Below, one piece after another: positions 9,372-18,900 of a stretch of 64,000 bases of DNA (position 1 is its first letter; every line of letters starts with the position of its first letter). This DNA comes from an uncultured Spirochaetales bacterium. Its GTDB lineage: Bacteria > UBP6 > UBA1177. Where the stretch lies: the NCBI GenBank assembly GCA_902774115.1, contig CACYHH010000005.1:101569-165568 (forward strand). Reading direction: 5' to 3'. Both the position numbers and the translations under genes were made by a program. The notes below the pieces were generated by a model. It searched no databases. It was not told the origin of the DNA and saw only the letters and a list, made by a program, of their open reading frames with translations.

Positions 9372-10442
9372 ATGATCATTCCTTTTTCTGAATTAAAACT
9401 TTATATTGCGGATTTTGAAGGAAAATATATTTCGTCTTTTGTCAACGATCTGGCGAACGATTGCGGTCTAAGCCGCGGTCTTGTGCTTGCCGAAGCGGGC
9501 AACAGGACGCTTTATGTGCTCATTTCAGACGGTCGTGCGGTCATTTCAAAAGTTCTGGCTTTTTCAGGCGAAGAAGACTTGGTGACCGATGTTCCGGTTT
9601 CTGAGATTCTTGCCGAAAAATCGGTGGATCTTTATCTTTTCAGCATAGAAAATGACATTGTTTTTACGTGGCTGACCGATTTTTTCACCTATCCGGTCTC
9701 GCTTTACGCACCGGGTCGTTTCGTAGATGTTATGAAACTCGTTTCGTCGTTTGCGGAAAACAAGGAAAACGCGCTTCTCTGCCTGAAACACGGATCGGTG
9801 ATGAATGTCGTTTCTTTTGAAAAAGGGAATTTTAAAGGGTTCGCCTATTTCGATCCGGATGCAAAACGCTATGTTTTTGAGAAAAATGCGGTGAAATTCG
9901 GCTCGTATTTAGGTTCGATCGATGTTTCCGGACCGGCAGTCCTATGCAAAAAGGTTTCGGAAAAAATTTTAGCTTCATCTTTTTTCAGCAGTGGTCTTGA
10001 TTTTCTTGAAAATGATCCGCTTCAGACTGAATCTGAACTCTATTTCGGCTGTTTCGATCTTGTTTTCGGTGCTTTTGCAAAAGTGATGCCTGTAGAAAAA
10101 CTGCAACAACTTTCTGAAAAACTTTTTTCATATCTTCGCAGCAGGTATCCTGATTTTTATTCAAAACTTTCGTTTTCGGCTGAAACTTCAGCGGTAAACT
10201 GGGAAACTATGCTTGACGCAAGAGGATCTGTCGCCGCCGAATACCGCTTTGGCGAGTATCACAGGTATTTTGACGAGATACTTTGTCTGCTGCTCAAGAC
10301 TTCCGCATCCCTGCTTTCTCCTGAAAAAAAGCGGCAGCTTGCCCTTGATATCGGCGAAAAAATCCGCAGATTCGAGGAAGAAAACAGGGATTTTTCAGGA
10401 ATGTTTGACAGATTCGATAAATTGTTGAAAATTCTGCGGTAA
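9372..10442 (+). CDS. Protein of unknown function, first gene of FHA/MinD-like cluster
   Basis: This protein of 356 residues shows no signal peptide, membrane segment or motif that I recognise. The N-terminal part (MIIPFSELKLYIADFEGKYI) is followed by short beta-strand-like segments, and the C-terminal 100 residues are predicted mostly helical and charged. It is separated by 17 bases from the double FHA gene, so the two are likely co-transcribed. The start at 9372 has a weak G-rich ribosome site. The context suggests a role in a signalling or cell-polarity process, but no function can be assigned. Confidence 0.7.
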   Translation: MIIPFSELKLYIADFEGKYISSFVNDLANDCGLSRGLVLAEAGNRTLYVLISDGRAVISKVLAFSGEEDLVTDVPVSEILAEKSVDLYLFSIENDIVFTWLTDFFTYPVSLYAPGRFVDVMKLVSSFAENKENALLCLKHGSVMNVVSFEKGNFKGFAYFDPDAKRYVFEKNAVKFGSYLGSIDVSGPAVLCKKVSEKILASSFFSSGLDFLENDPLQTESELYFGCFDLVFGAFAKVMPVEKLQQLSEKLFSYLRSRYPDFYSKLSFSAETSAVNWETMLDARGSVAAEYRFGEYHRYFDEILCLLLKTSASLLSPEKKRQLALDIGEKIRRFEEENRDFSGMFDRFDKLLKILR

Positions 10443-10459
10443 CGTTTTTTGAGGTTGGA

Positions 10460-11347
10460 ATGGCTCTGCTGAAACTCATAGTCGAAAACGACAGAAACGA
10501 ACTTAATATTTTTGAATTCAACGGCAATCTCATCACAGTCGGGAGAAGTCCGAAAAACGATCTTGTCCTCGATGAAAGAAATGTGTCGAGATACCACTTT
10601 CAGCTTGAGGTTGTGGACGGTCGTATCATCATCTGTGACCGCGGAAGCTACAACCACACTTTTGTTGACGAGCGCGAACTGGTTGACGAAAAGCTCGAAA
10701 TTTTTGTCGGAAACGTCATCACTGTCGGCGATTACAACATTTATCTCGAACAGGACGAAGAAGCGCTTCTCAAGACAGTACAGCCTCTGGTGGAATCTGA
10801 CGGTAAAAAAATCGCTGCCGACAACCTGCTTCTTGCAAAGAACGGTTATCTCGGCGGAAAGATTTTCCCGCTTGCAGGCCGCGAAACAGTCATCGGAACC
10901 CACGCGAGCGCCGATGTCTACCTTTCGGCCGACAATATTCCGCCGATCCACTCGAAAATCGTTTTCGACGGCAATATATACCTTCTGGTAAAAGGCGACT
11001 ACAACGCCGGTTATCCGCTTATCGTGAACGATACGGTGGTCAATTCGGTCGATATGAGGAACGGCGACGAGATCAGAGTCGGCGATTTTATCTTCGAATT
11101 TGTCGAAAAAGGCGAGGAGTACGACCCGCAGCCTTATCAGCTCGAAGCTGAAAAATCGAGAAAGGAAAAACTCAGAAAAGATATAAAAGGGAAGAAAATA
11201 AAAAGCATCAACGACGAGGAGCAGGATGAAAAAACCGAAATCACCCGTGTAAACAAATCGGGAACGGGCAAAAAAATCGTCGTTATCCTGCTTGCTCTTA
11301 TAGTTGCTGCGGCTGCCGCCGGCGCGGTATTCTTTTTTGTTCTTTAA
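10460..11347 (+). CDS. Double FHA-domain protein with C-terminal membrane anchor
   Basis: This protein of 295 residues has a classical N-terminal FHA domain (ITVGRSPKNDLVL, NVSRYHFQLE, residues about 25-95) that should bind phosphothreonine peptides. A second, degenerate FHA-like domain (TVIGTHASADVYL ... IHSKI, about 130-215) has lost the strict GRS signature. A charged linker rich in Lys and Glu leads to a single membrane helix at the extreme C-terminus (GKKIVVILLALIVAAAAAGA), so it is tail-anchored with the FHA domains in the cytoplasm. The stop codon overlaps the ATG of the next reading frame by one base. A phosphoprotein partner is expected but no kinase gene lies in the window. Confidence 0.88.
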   Translation: MALLKLIVENDRNELNIFEFNGNLITVGRSPKNDLVLDERNVSRYHFQLEVVDGRIIICDRGSYNHTFVDERELVDEKLEIFVGNVITVGDYNIYLEQDEEALLKTVQPLVESDGKKIAADNLLLAKNGYLGGKIFPLAGRETVIGTHASADVYLSADNIPPIHSKIVFDGNIYLLVKGDYNAGYPLIVNDTVVNSVDMRNGDEIRVGDFIFEFVEKGEEYDPQPYQLEAEKSRKEKLRKDIKGKKIKSINDEEQDEKTEITRVNKSGTGKKIVVILLALIVAAAAAGAVFFFVL

Positions 11348-11370
11348 TGCGCCTTAAAGAAGTTTTGCAA

Positions 11371-12084
11371 ATGAAATCACCGGTTTTATTCATTTTTTTT
11401 ATCATTTTTCTTTTGTTTTCATGCTCGACCGACAACGCTTCTCTGCTTAAAAAAGCGGGTTATGAAGCTGACGGTACCGGACTTTTGGAAGCTGTCCGGA
11501 ACGATGATGAAAAAGCTCTCGATATTTTCCTGAAAATGCCGGAACTTCTTAATTTCGCCGATAAATCCGGAAAAAACGCGGTCATGCTTGCCTCGGCTAA
11601 AAAAGACTGCACGATGCTGAAAAAGCTTGCTGCTGCCGGAGCAAACCTCAAAATTATGGATAATTCCGAAAAAACTCCGCTTCACTATGCCGCGGCAGGA
11701 AACTCTCTTGAATGCGCGAAGTTCCTGCTCGAAAACGGTGCCGACGCCAATATTGCGGATAACTTCGGGCGCGATGCCGCAAACACTCTCTCAAGTCTTG
11801 TAAAAGAAGAAAATGTTGAATTATTCAAAATGCTTATAGAAAAATCGACCGATATCGAAAGGCGCGACAAAGATAAAAAAACGCTTTTTATAATTGCGGC
11901 TGAAAAAGGTTTTGCGGATTATGCAAAACTTCTCATGTCATTGAATGTTTCGCCTCTTTCGAAGGATTTCAGCGGAAAAACGGCGCTTGACTATGCGGCG
12001 GAATCGCTCGAAGCCGGGCGTCTTGAAAGCGGAACATTTGAAGAAATCGAATCCTACACTCAGAAAGTAAAGGAAAAACTGTAA
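11371..12084 (+). CDS. Ankyrin-repeat lipoprotein
   Basis: The protein begins with a lipoprotein signal (MKSPVLFIFFIIFLLFSC) whose Cys would be lipidated. It is followed by about five ankyrin repeats (for example KTPLHYAAAGNSLECAKFLLENGADANIAD). I preferred ATG 11371 because it puts the signal peptide at the N-terminus and has an AAGAAG site; an in-frame ATG at 11347 overlaps the preceding stop codon but has no ribosome site. It would be a periplasmic or outer-membrane protein-protein interaction module. It lies between the FHA and MinD-like genes. Confidence 0.85.
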   Translation: MKSPVLFIFFIIFLLFSCSTDNASLLKKAGYEADGTGLLEAVRNDDEKALDIFLKMPELLNFADKSGKNAVMLASAKKDCTMLKKLAAAGANLKIMDNSEKTPLHYAAAGNSLECAKFLLENGADANIADNFGRDAANTLSSLVKEENVELFKMLIEKSTDIERRDKDKKTLFIIAAEKGFADYAKLLMSLNVSPLSKDFSGKTALDYAAESLEAGRLESGTFEEIESYTQKVKEKL

Positions 12085-12099
12085 TACGAGGTGAACTGA

Positions 12100-13725
12100 A
12101 TGGTAAAGCTGATTGCGGCATTTTCTCCGAAAGGCGGGGCGGGAACTTCGATGATAATCGCAAATCTTTCGATTTACCTTGCCCAGAAAGGAAAAAAAGT
12201 CCTCCTTATAGATGCGGCTCCCAACGGCGGAACGCTTCATTCCTATCTCAACCTTCCGACGATAGCTGTTTCAGATGAAGTCGCAGAGCATTTTTCAGTG
12301 TTGCCGCTTATTTCGACCGATTACCAGAATCTTAGTTTTTTCAGCAACTTGCAGCATCAGGATTCGAAAATCAGCGAACTTCTTACGCGCTGGCAGGGTG
12401 AGATGGGGCAGGTTCAGTTCGATTTCGTTTTCATCGACATGGGTTCGGTAATAAATCACGATCTTATGGATGTCATCGGAATTGCCGATTATTCGCTCAT
12501 GTTCCTTTCGCCGGACTTCATTTCGTTTGAAAAAAGCAACTATTTTTTCCGGGAACTTTTCAATTACAGGCTTCGTAACATCGAACTCAAATACGATATC
12601 CAGCTTGAAACGCAGAATATAAGACGTGCTAAAAACGATTATCTTTTCACTTCGCGGAACCTGCTTGTCCTGCTTTCTCAGGCGATCCCGAAAACTGCCA
12701 ATCAGATTGCAAACGTGGTGAACGGCCTGAAAATAGGTGTTGTTTACAACGGCGTGCGGAACTCTGCGGACAAGGAACTTGTGCAGCCTTACCGTTTTCT
12801 GATCAGCAACAGTCTTGGTATCGAAACCGATTCGATAGCGGAAATAGCCTATTCGGATCTGGTACCGACTTCTGTCGCTACGATGAAGCCGGTCGTAACT
12901 TTGGAGAAAAACGCCGAGTTTGTAGATGCTCTCGACAAATTCGCAAGCACGCTTTCCGCAAATCTTTTTCAGCAGAGTTCGATCAAGAAAAAACTTAAAG
13001 TTACGCCGTTCAACTACTATGAATGGTTCGGTCTTGACCGCGGCTGCTCGACTTTCGACATCAACAACCAGTATGAAAAGCTGAAAAAACTTTATGTCGG
13101 CGACAATCCTATGCTGCGCGATATTTACAGCGACAGCGATCTTTTCTTGCTGAATTCTCTCATTGATACGATCTTCAAAGAGCTCAACGATTCGGAAATA
13201 AGGCGTGAATACGACATGGATATAAACAGTCACCTTCAGTCGCTCGAAACTTCATTTCCCGATATTTTCATGATCGGCGAAGTCATCAAAAAATATAACC
13301 GCGTAAAGAAACGGGAAGTTCTTGTCAAAAAAGACGTCTTCGGGCGCAGTGCCGAAAAGAGGGTTGCCGTTTCTTCCAGCAGCGATTTTGTAGATGCTAA
13401 CGAAATATTCAATAAATACCGTGACTTGTCGGTGACGGGCGATCTCTTGAGAAAGATCCGCGAGGAAGTTGGGATATCGTACGAACTCATCATTTCGCGC
13501 ACCAAAATATCAAAGATGGTTCTTGATGCGATAGAAAACGATAAATATGCCCAGCTTCCGGCAGACCTTTATGTCAAGAATTTCGTTCAGCAGTACTGCA
13601 AGACTCTTAAACTGAATGCCGCGAATACAGAGGCGATAGTTTCCGGATATCTGAGATCCAAAAACGGTCCGGTCGTTTCGGAGAACGTTCCTTCCGATAC
13701 GGAAAATCAAGAGGTCAAAGCATGA
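12100..13725 (+). CDS. MinD/ParA-like ATPase fused to J-like and RodZ-type HTH domains
   Basis: This protein of 541 residues appears to have three parts. Residues 1 to about 280 are a deviant Walker A ATPase (SPKGGAGTSMIIANLSIYLA) with the LIDAAPNGG and FVFIDMGS segments of the MinD/ParA/chain-length family. Residues about 303-375 (YYEWFGLDRGCSTFDINNQY ... RREYDMDI) resemble a degenerate J-domain: they have the register of DnaJ helices but no HPD motif. Residues about 445-515 match the RodZ-type HTH_25 domain (LLRKIREEVGISYELIISRT ... YVKNFVQQYCKTLKLN). A GAGGTGA ribosome site precedes the ATG, and the stop overlaps the Lgt-like gene by 4 bases. The FHA neighbour suggests phospho-dependent spatial regulation; this is inference. 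Confidence 0.85.
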   Translation: MVKLIAAFSPKGGAGTSMIIANLSIYLAQKGKKVLLIDAAPNGGTLHSYLNLPTIAVSDEVAEHFSVLPLISTDYQNLSFFSNLQHQDSKISELLTRWQGEMGQVQFDFVFIDMGSVINHDLMDVIGIADYSLMFLSPDFISFEKSNYFFRELFNYRLRNIELKYDIQLETQNIRRAKNDYLFTSRNLLVLLSQAIPKTANQIANVVNGLKIGVVYNGVRNSADKELVQPYRFLISNSLGIETDSIAEIAYSDLVPTSVATMKPVVTLEKNAEFVDALDKFASTLSANLFQQSSIKKKLKVTPFNYYEWFGLDRGCSTFDINNQYEKLKKLYVGDNPMLRDIYSDSDLFLLNSLIDTIFKELNDSEIRREYDMDINSHLQSLETSFPDIFMIGEVIKKYNRVKKREVLVKKDVFGRSAEKRVAVSSSSDFVDANEIFNKYRDLSVTGDLLRKIREEVGISYELIISRTKISKMVLDAIENDKYAQLPADLYVKNFVQQYCKTLKLNAANTEAIVSGYLRSKNGPVVSENVPSDTENQEVKA

Positions 13726-14597
13726 ATCCCTATATTTTCAAGCCGGCATTCGATTTCTTCGGATTTCCTTATCCCGGCGCATACATGACGATTCTCTTTT
13801 TTTCGTTTTTCATGACGCTCCCGATAATGATTTTTGCTTCGAAACAGTTCAATATGAGCTTTAGGAAAATGTGTTTTCTTCCGCTTGTCATTGTTCCTTC
13901 AGCCCTTTTTTTTTCCAAAGTTTTTCACATCCTGTTCGAAGATATGAGACAGGTTTACATGGATGGTTTGAGGGAAAACGGCATAAGTTATCTTTGGACT
14001 ATGTTCAACCCCTTTGCTCCGGGGCACGTTTTTTACGGCGGACTTTTCGGAGGCTTTTTGGCGGGAGCGCTCGGCACTCTTGCTGTTTATCCTCATGACC
14101 GGACCGCGTTCCTTAAAACTGCCGACGCTGCTTCGATCTGTGTGGCAAACGGGCTCTGGCTCACAAGAATCGGCTGCTTTCTTGAGGGCTGCTGTTTCGG
14201 AAGACCGTCTCAGCTTTTCGGAATACGTTTTCCGCAGGGTTCTAAGACGATGTTCATGCTTTACACGCTTGATCCGGAACATACAAACCTTTTTACTGAC
14301 ACTCAGCCGATAATTCCTACACAGCTGATCCATTCTTTCAGCAACTTTGTGATATTGGCAGTCCTTTTAAAACTCGCTTTGTCGAAAAACCCCAAAAATC
14401 CCGGTTATATTTCGGCAATTTTTCTTCTTTCATATTCTGTAACCCGCTTTTTGATCGAATTTCTGCGTTTCGACCCGAGAGGAAGTTTTTTAATGTTTTC
14501 CACAAGTCAGTGGATCTCGATTATTCTTTTTATCGGCGGTTGGAAACTTTTTCAGAAAACAAAGACAGCGAAAAATACTAAGAAAAAAGTCAGGTAA
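13722..14597 (+). CDS. Lgt-like integral membrane protein (paralogue 1)
   Basis: This protein of 291 residues has about seven hydrophobic segments and the layout of prolipoprotein diacylglyceryl transferase. The conserved region reads RIGCFLEGCCFGRPSQLFGI where classical Lgt has RIGNF and NGE, and the site of the catalytic His of E. coli Lgt (HGG) reads FYGG. It therefore belongs to the Lgt superfamily but not necessarily to active Lgt; GCFL.GCC subfamily members are found in several phyla. Its ATGA overlap with the MinD-like gene shows translational coupling. It converges on the lipoprotein gene that follows with no gap. Confidence 0.8.
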   Translation: MNPYIFKPAFDFFGFPYPGAYMTILFFSFFMTLPIMIFASKQFNMSFRKMCFLPLVIVPSALFFSKVFHILFEDMRQVYMDGLRENGISYLWTMFNPFAPGHVFYGGLFGGFLAGALGTLAVYPHDRTAFLKTADAASICVANGLWLTRIGCFLEGCCFGRPSQLFGIRFPQGSKTMFMLYTLDPEHTNLFTDTQPIIPTQLIHSFSNFVILAVLLKLALSKNPKNPGYISAIFLLSYSVTRFLIEFLRFDPRGSFLMFSTSQWISIILFIGGWKLFQKTKTAKNTKKKVR

Positions 14598-15953
14598 CTA
14601 TTTGACGCAGATAACTTTGTGAGTTTCTTTTGCTTTGTCAGCATAACTAATCCCACCAGAGTAAGTGTGTATGCGCCAAGCTTGTTTGATGTTCATCGGA
14701 TTCGTCGAAGATGACCAGAAGTAGGCTGATCCTATTCCAGGAAAATCCGAAGCCGGTGACAATTTTGAATAGTTAATGACGGTTGCGAGTTCGTTTATGC
14801 TGGGCAATCTCCAGTTTTTTCTTCCGGCATAATTCAGCGTTTCACAGTAGTTCAGTGCTGACTGCCATGTATGTAAACTGTTGTCGCTGATCGTCCAGAT
14901 AAGATTATTTGTTTCATCACTAACAATCTTTTGGGATGTTGTCTGATCTATTATTGCTTCAAATTCTGAATCCTCAAGTTCGTTTCCGCTGACACATTTC
15001 GGGTAGAAAAATTTGTTGTTAGCCTCATCTGTTATAAGTGCTGTTCCGAAATCAATAACCCAAAAATTTCCATTGTTTGCTTTAGATGCTGTTTCAGTCC
15101 AGAATTTTTTGAGAGATGTTGAAGGAATAGTGAAGTATTTCTGGTTAATTGTCGGAGTCTGACTGAGATCAACAAGTGTTTCAAGTTCTTTCAGAGTTGG
15201 AAGTCTCCAAGTTTTTCCTTCCAGTTGTAGATTGTTGCAGTAATTTACAGCTTCCTGATGCGAACAGGTTTTTCCTGAGTTTCCGCTGCAGCCTTCAAAT
15301 TGTTCCGGAGTGTCTTTTTGCCAAACAAGAGAAGTAATGTTGTCAATTACGGTTTCGCTTGAAGTTGTCGTTGTGTAACTTTTTTTGAGGCAGTATTTTT
15401 CCATAGCATACTGTGCATCCTGACCGAAAAAGTCTTCATTTTTAGAGTTCGGGCATTCTATGTCCTCAAAAAGATTATAGCATTTGGTGAGTCCTGTGCA
15501 GATGACTACAGGATCATCCTTGCCTGGAAATGGGTCATCGTCATTCTCGCCTGGAGTACTGTCTTTGTCGTTCACTTCTTCATCCGGAATATCTTCATTA
15601 TCTTTGTCTGGCATATCTGAGTCTTCATCATCTGGATTGTTGTGATTGTCACCGTCAGGTCTATTGTGATCGCTGTCATCAACAATATCTGTATTGTCTG
15701 GATTTTCGTTGTCTGATTCAGAGTCTGTATCGTCCTGAGTTTTGTCAGCATCAGTTTCGGTATCAGAATCGTCAGGATTGGTATCCTCATCTGTAGCGGG
15801 AACATGGTTGTCCTTATCTTCTTCTTCAGAATCTTTGTCAACGGCGTCGTAATCGTCCCAATCATCGTATTTGCTGCCTTTGCCGCCGCAGCTTATACAG
15901 AAAACGAGTGCCGCAAGAAGAAGGAAAAAAGAGAAAGTTTTTTCTAATTTCAT
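14598..15953 (-). CDS. Lipoprotein with Asp/Asn-rich linker and two DUF1566 modules
   Basis: The protein begins MKLEKTFSFFLLLAALVFCI followed by the lipobox Cys (SCGGKG). Residues about 30-150 are a low-complexity acidic linker of D, N, E, T and S. The remainder holds two DUF1566-like modules, with NITSLVWQKDTPEQF...WRLPTLKELETLVD and NLIWTISDNSLHTWQ...WRLPSINELATVI as the recognisable segments, and it ends in VICVK. I chose ATG 15953 because an AGGAG site lies 8 bases upstream; an earlier in-frame ATG lies close to the upstream stop. It is likely an outer-membrane surface lipoprotein and is co-transcribed with the large DUF4215 protein. Confidence 0.88.
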   Translation of the reverse strand: MKLEKTFSFFLLLAALVFCISCGGKGSKYDDWDDYDAVDKDSEEEDKDNHVPATDEDTNPDDSDTETDADKTQDDTDSESDNENPDNTDIVDDSDHNRPDGDNHNNPDDEDSDMPDKDNEDIPDEEVNDKDSTPGENDDDPFPGKDDPVVICTGLTKCYNLFEDIECPNSKNEDFFGQDAQYAMEKYCLKKSYTTTTSSETVIDNITSLVWQKDTPEQFEGCSGNSGKTCSHQEAVNYCNNLQLEGKTWRLPTLKELETLVDLSQTPTINQKYFTIPSTSLKKFWTETASKANNGNFWVIDFGTALITDEANNKFFYPKCVSGNELEDSEFEAIIDQTTSQKIVSDETNNLIWTISDNSLHTWQSALNYCETLNYAGRKNWRLPSINELATVINYSKLSPASDFPGIGSAYFWSSSTNPMNIKQAWRIHTYSGGISYADKAKETHKVICVK

Positions 15954-15963
15954 GGTAAATCTC

Positions 15964-18900
15964 CTATTCAACACAAATTACATAATTGCTGTTTGTCTTA
16001 GAATCAACGATAATGCTTCCCGAAGAGAAGTCAACGACATAAGCCTGAGTCGGATCAGTGCTCAATGTCGTTGAAGTCCATGCCGTGCGGGTAAATCCAG
16101 GAATCAGCGAGCCGCCTTTTGTATTTATAAGACGGACAAGTTCGTTAGTTGTCGGGAGTCTCATTTTGTTGATGCCGTTAAAGTTGACCTGTTCGCAGAT
16201 TTTTAAAGCATTCTTCCATGTGTCGTTCTGCATTGTTTCTCCGAAATACCAGAAAGAGAATTTCAATTGAGAGTTCATAATTACTGCGAAATCGAATGTC
16301 GCAACAAAAAACCGATTCTGTTTTATGCACTGCATTACGGAGCAGGTTTCTTCATCGGAACGTACGCATTTTATCTGAGCCGTACCAGTTGACGGTGCCG
16401 CTGTACCATCAACAGTTGAGAATACAATTCCCTCGAGGGTCCAGTAACTGCCGTGAGTGTTCTCAAATCCAGAATAAATGTGCGGAGTCGAAGCGTAATC
16501 CATAATTGTCGTAAATTCAGCAACAGTTGGCAGTCTCCAATCGTCATAACCGCCTGTAGTGCTGTTTTCGCAATAATCTATAGCTTCATCAAGAGTGCAT
16601 GAATTATCATCCAGACAGCCGCTGTAGCTCGATGGTGTTTCTTTCTGCCATACAAGTTGAGAAAGAGTTTCCGTGATGACTGTCGGATTTCCGGCGTCAA
16701 GTGTGAAAGAGTGTTCCAAATGCGTGAAGTTAGGTTCCTGACCGAAGAATGCTTCTCCGCTGGACGGACACGGTATGATTGAATCATTGTCATAACAGTT
16801 TGTCTGCATTGTTTCAAAGAAGTCCGGTTCGTATGAATCAGCATTGTCGCATACACCCTCTATAATAGGCGTGCAGTCGAGGTCACAGGTGTTGATGAAT
16901 CCGCTTCCTTTGAACTGAGGTATCAGCGAACACGGTATCGGCGTTTCCATAGTGCCTGGTTCGCAGATTTCGTCCTTGCCGATTTCTCCGTCGCCGCAGC
17001 TTGAGTAGCCGGAGCATGTTCGGTTGCAATTATCGTGATATCCGTTGTTTTCTCTGCCATGATCGCATGTTTCTTCTTCTTCGCCTTCAGCGAATGTGGC
17101 TATCTGACAGCAGTTTTTAGTTGTTTCTTCGTTACATAGGGGCAGTGTGCCGCAGTTTTCCTCAGATGCTTTCTGGGTTTTGCCATCGCCGCATTCCCCG
17201 GCTTCCCGGAATCCGTCGCAGTGTTTGTTGCAGTGGTTATATTTTCCGTTCAGGTTATCGCCTTCGTCGCATATCTCGTAAGCGCCTGTGACAACATGAC
17301 ATTCACCTTCAGCACCGGTACAGTCTGAACGCTGGAGTATTCCGTCTCCGCATCTTTCAGAGCTTGGACCGCTACAATTACTATTGCAATGACCGTAAGT
17401 CCCATTGATTCCTTCGTATTCGTCACATGATTCGTTCATTCCTTCAACCTCTGCGCAGTTCGCACCGTAACCGAGGCAATTTTCGCGCTGAATGATTCCG
17501 TCACCGCAGAAGAGAGTCTGACCGGTGCATGTACTGTTGCAGTGGTGTGGGGTTCCGTTGAGGTCATCGCCATCGTCGCATATTTCGTCAACGCCTGTGA
17601 CAACCTGGCATTCCCTTTCAGCACCAGTGCAGTCTGAACGCTGGAGTATTCCGTCTCCGCATCTCCATGTAACAGTTCCCGAACAATTGCTGTTGCATTT
17701 TCCGTATTTTCCGTTGACTCCTTCGCCGTCGTCGCACGCTTCCTCTCCGGGATCGGTAATACCGTCACCGCAGTAATGCGGAGTTCCAGGCAGGAGTATA
17801 CACGATGCCGAACATACAAAGCATTCAGTTTTGTTATGAATGTATGCACAGTCGCCGCTGCCGTTTGATGTTCCGTTGTCGCACTGTTCATGAGCATTTG
17901 CGGTGTTTATACATGCAGGATCACCGGCGGCACATTCTTCAGATTGGATGATGTTGTCACCGCAGTAAGCCGCTAATCCTGAGCAGTCATCGTTGCAGTT
18001 CGGAGAGTTTATATTCTCAACGGGATATTGTCCATTAAACGCGCCGCTGTCGCAGAATTCGCTGCCGTTCAGGAATCCGTCGCCGCATTTACTGATCGAG
18101 GAGCATGTTTTGTTGCAATGATTGTAGGTCCCGTTAATTTCGTCGCCTTCGTCACATTCTTCATCCATTCCCGGAGCTTCGAAACAGTTTTCGTATCCTG
18201 CACAGTCGGTGCGCTGGATTTTGCCGTCTCCGCATCTTGGCATGTAGGCAGAACATTCGAGGTTGCATGTTTCGCCTGCTCCTCCGTCATCGCATATTTC
18301 GCTGTTTTCCGTATCAGTTATACCGTCGCCGCAATATGAAGTTTCTCCTTCGGCGAGTTTGCATGAAAGAGTGCAGACCAGACAGTTTGTTTTACCGTAA
18401 TCGCATTTTGTATTTCCGTTATTTCCGCCGAAGTCACACTCTTCGTCACCGTTGAGATTGCTGTCACCGCAGGACCCGTAGGTTCTAATGCAGTCATCTG
18501 AACAATAAGCTCCGATGCCTTCGCCTTCTCCTACGCTTGGAAGAGCATTGTCGCAGAGTTCGTTTTCCTGAATTTTTCCGTCACCGCAATATCCTGTTAT
18601 CGTTTTGCAATCGGAAGAGCAGTAGTCTCCGTCGTCGTTATTTCCGTCGTCACACGTCTCCTCATTTATTTGAATGATTCCGTCGCCGCAGGATCCGCCT
18701 ATTGATTTACAATCGGCAGAACAGTAGGTTCCTATACCTTCACCTTCCCCAACACTGGGAGCAGCTTTGTCACAAAGTTCGTTGTTCTGAACTTTTCCGT
18801 CGCCGCAGGATCCTGTTATCGTCATGCAGTCGGCAGAGCAGTAGTCTCCGTCATTGTTGTTTCTGTCGTCGCATACCTCACCGTTAGCACTGTCAATTAT

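Noticed and set aside
11347..11370. Upstream start for the ankyrin lipoprotein
   Set aside because: It would place eight residues before the lipoprotein signal peptide and has no ribosome site, although it overlaps the preceding stop codon.
12295..13233. Open frame of 312 codons on the minus strand
   Set aside because: It is opposite the MinD-like gene, which has firm motifs; no ribosome site or domain supports the minus frame.
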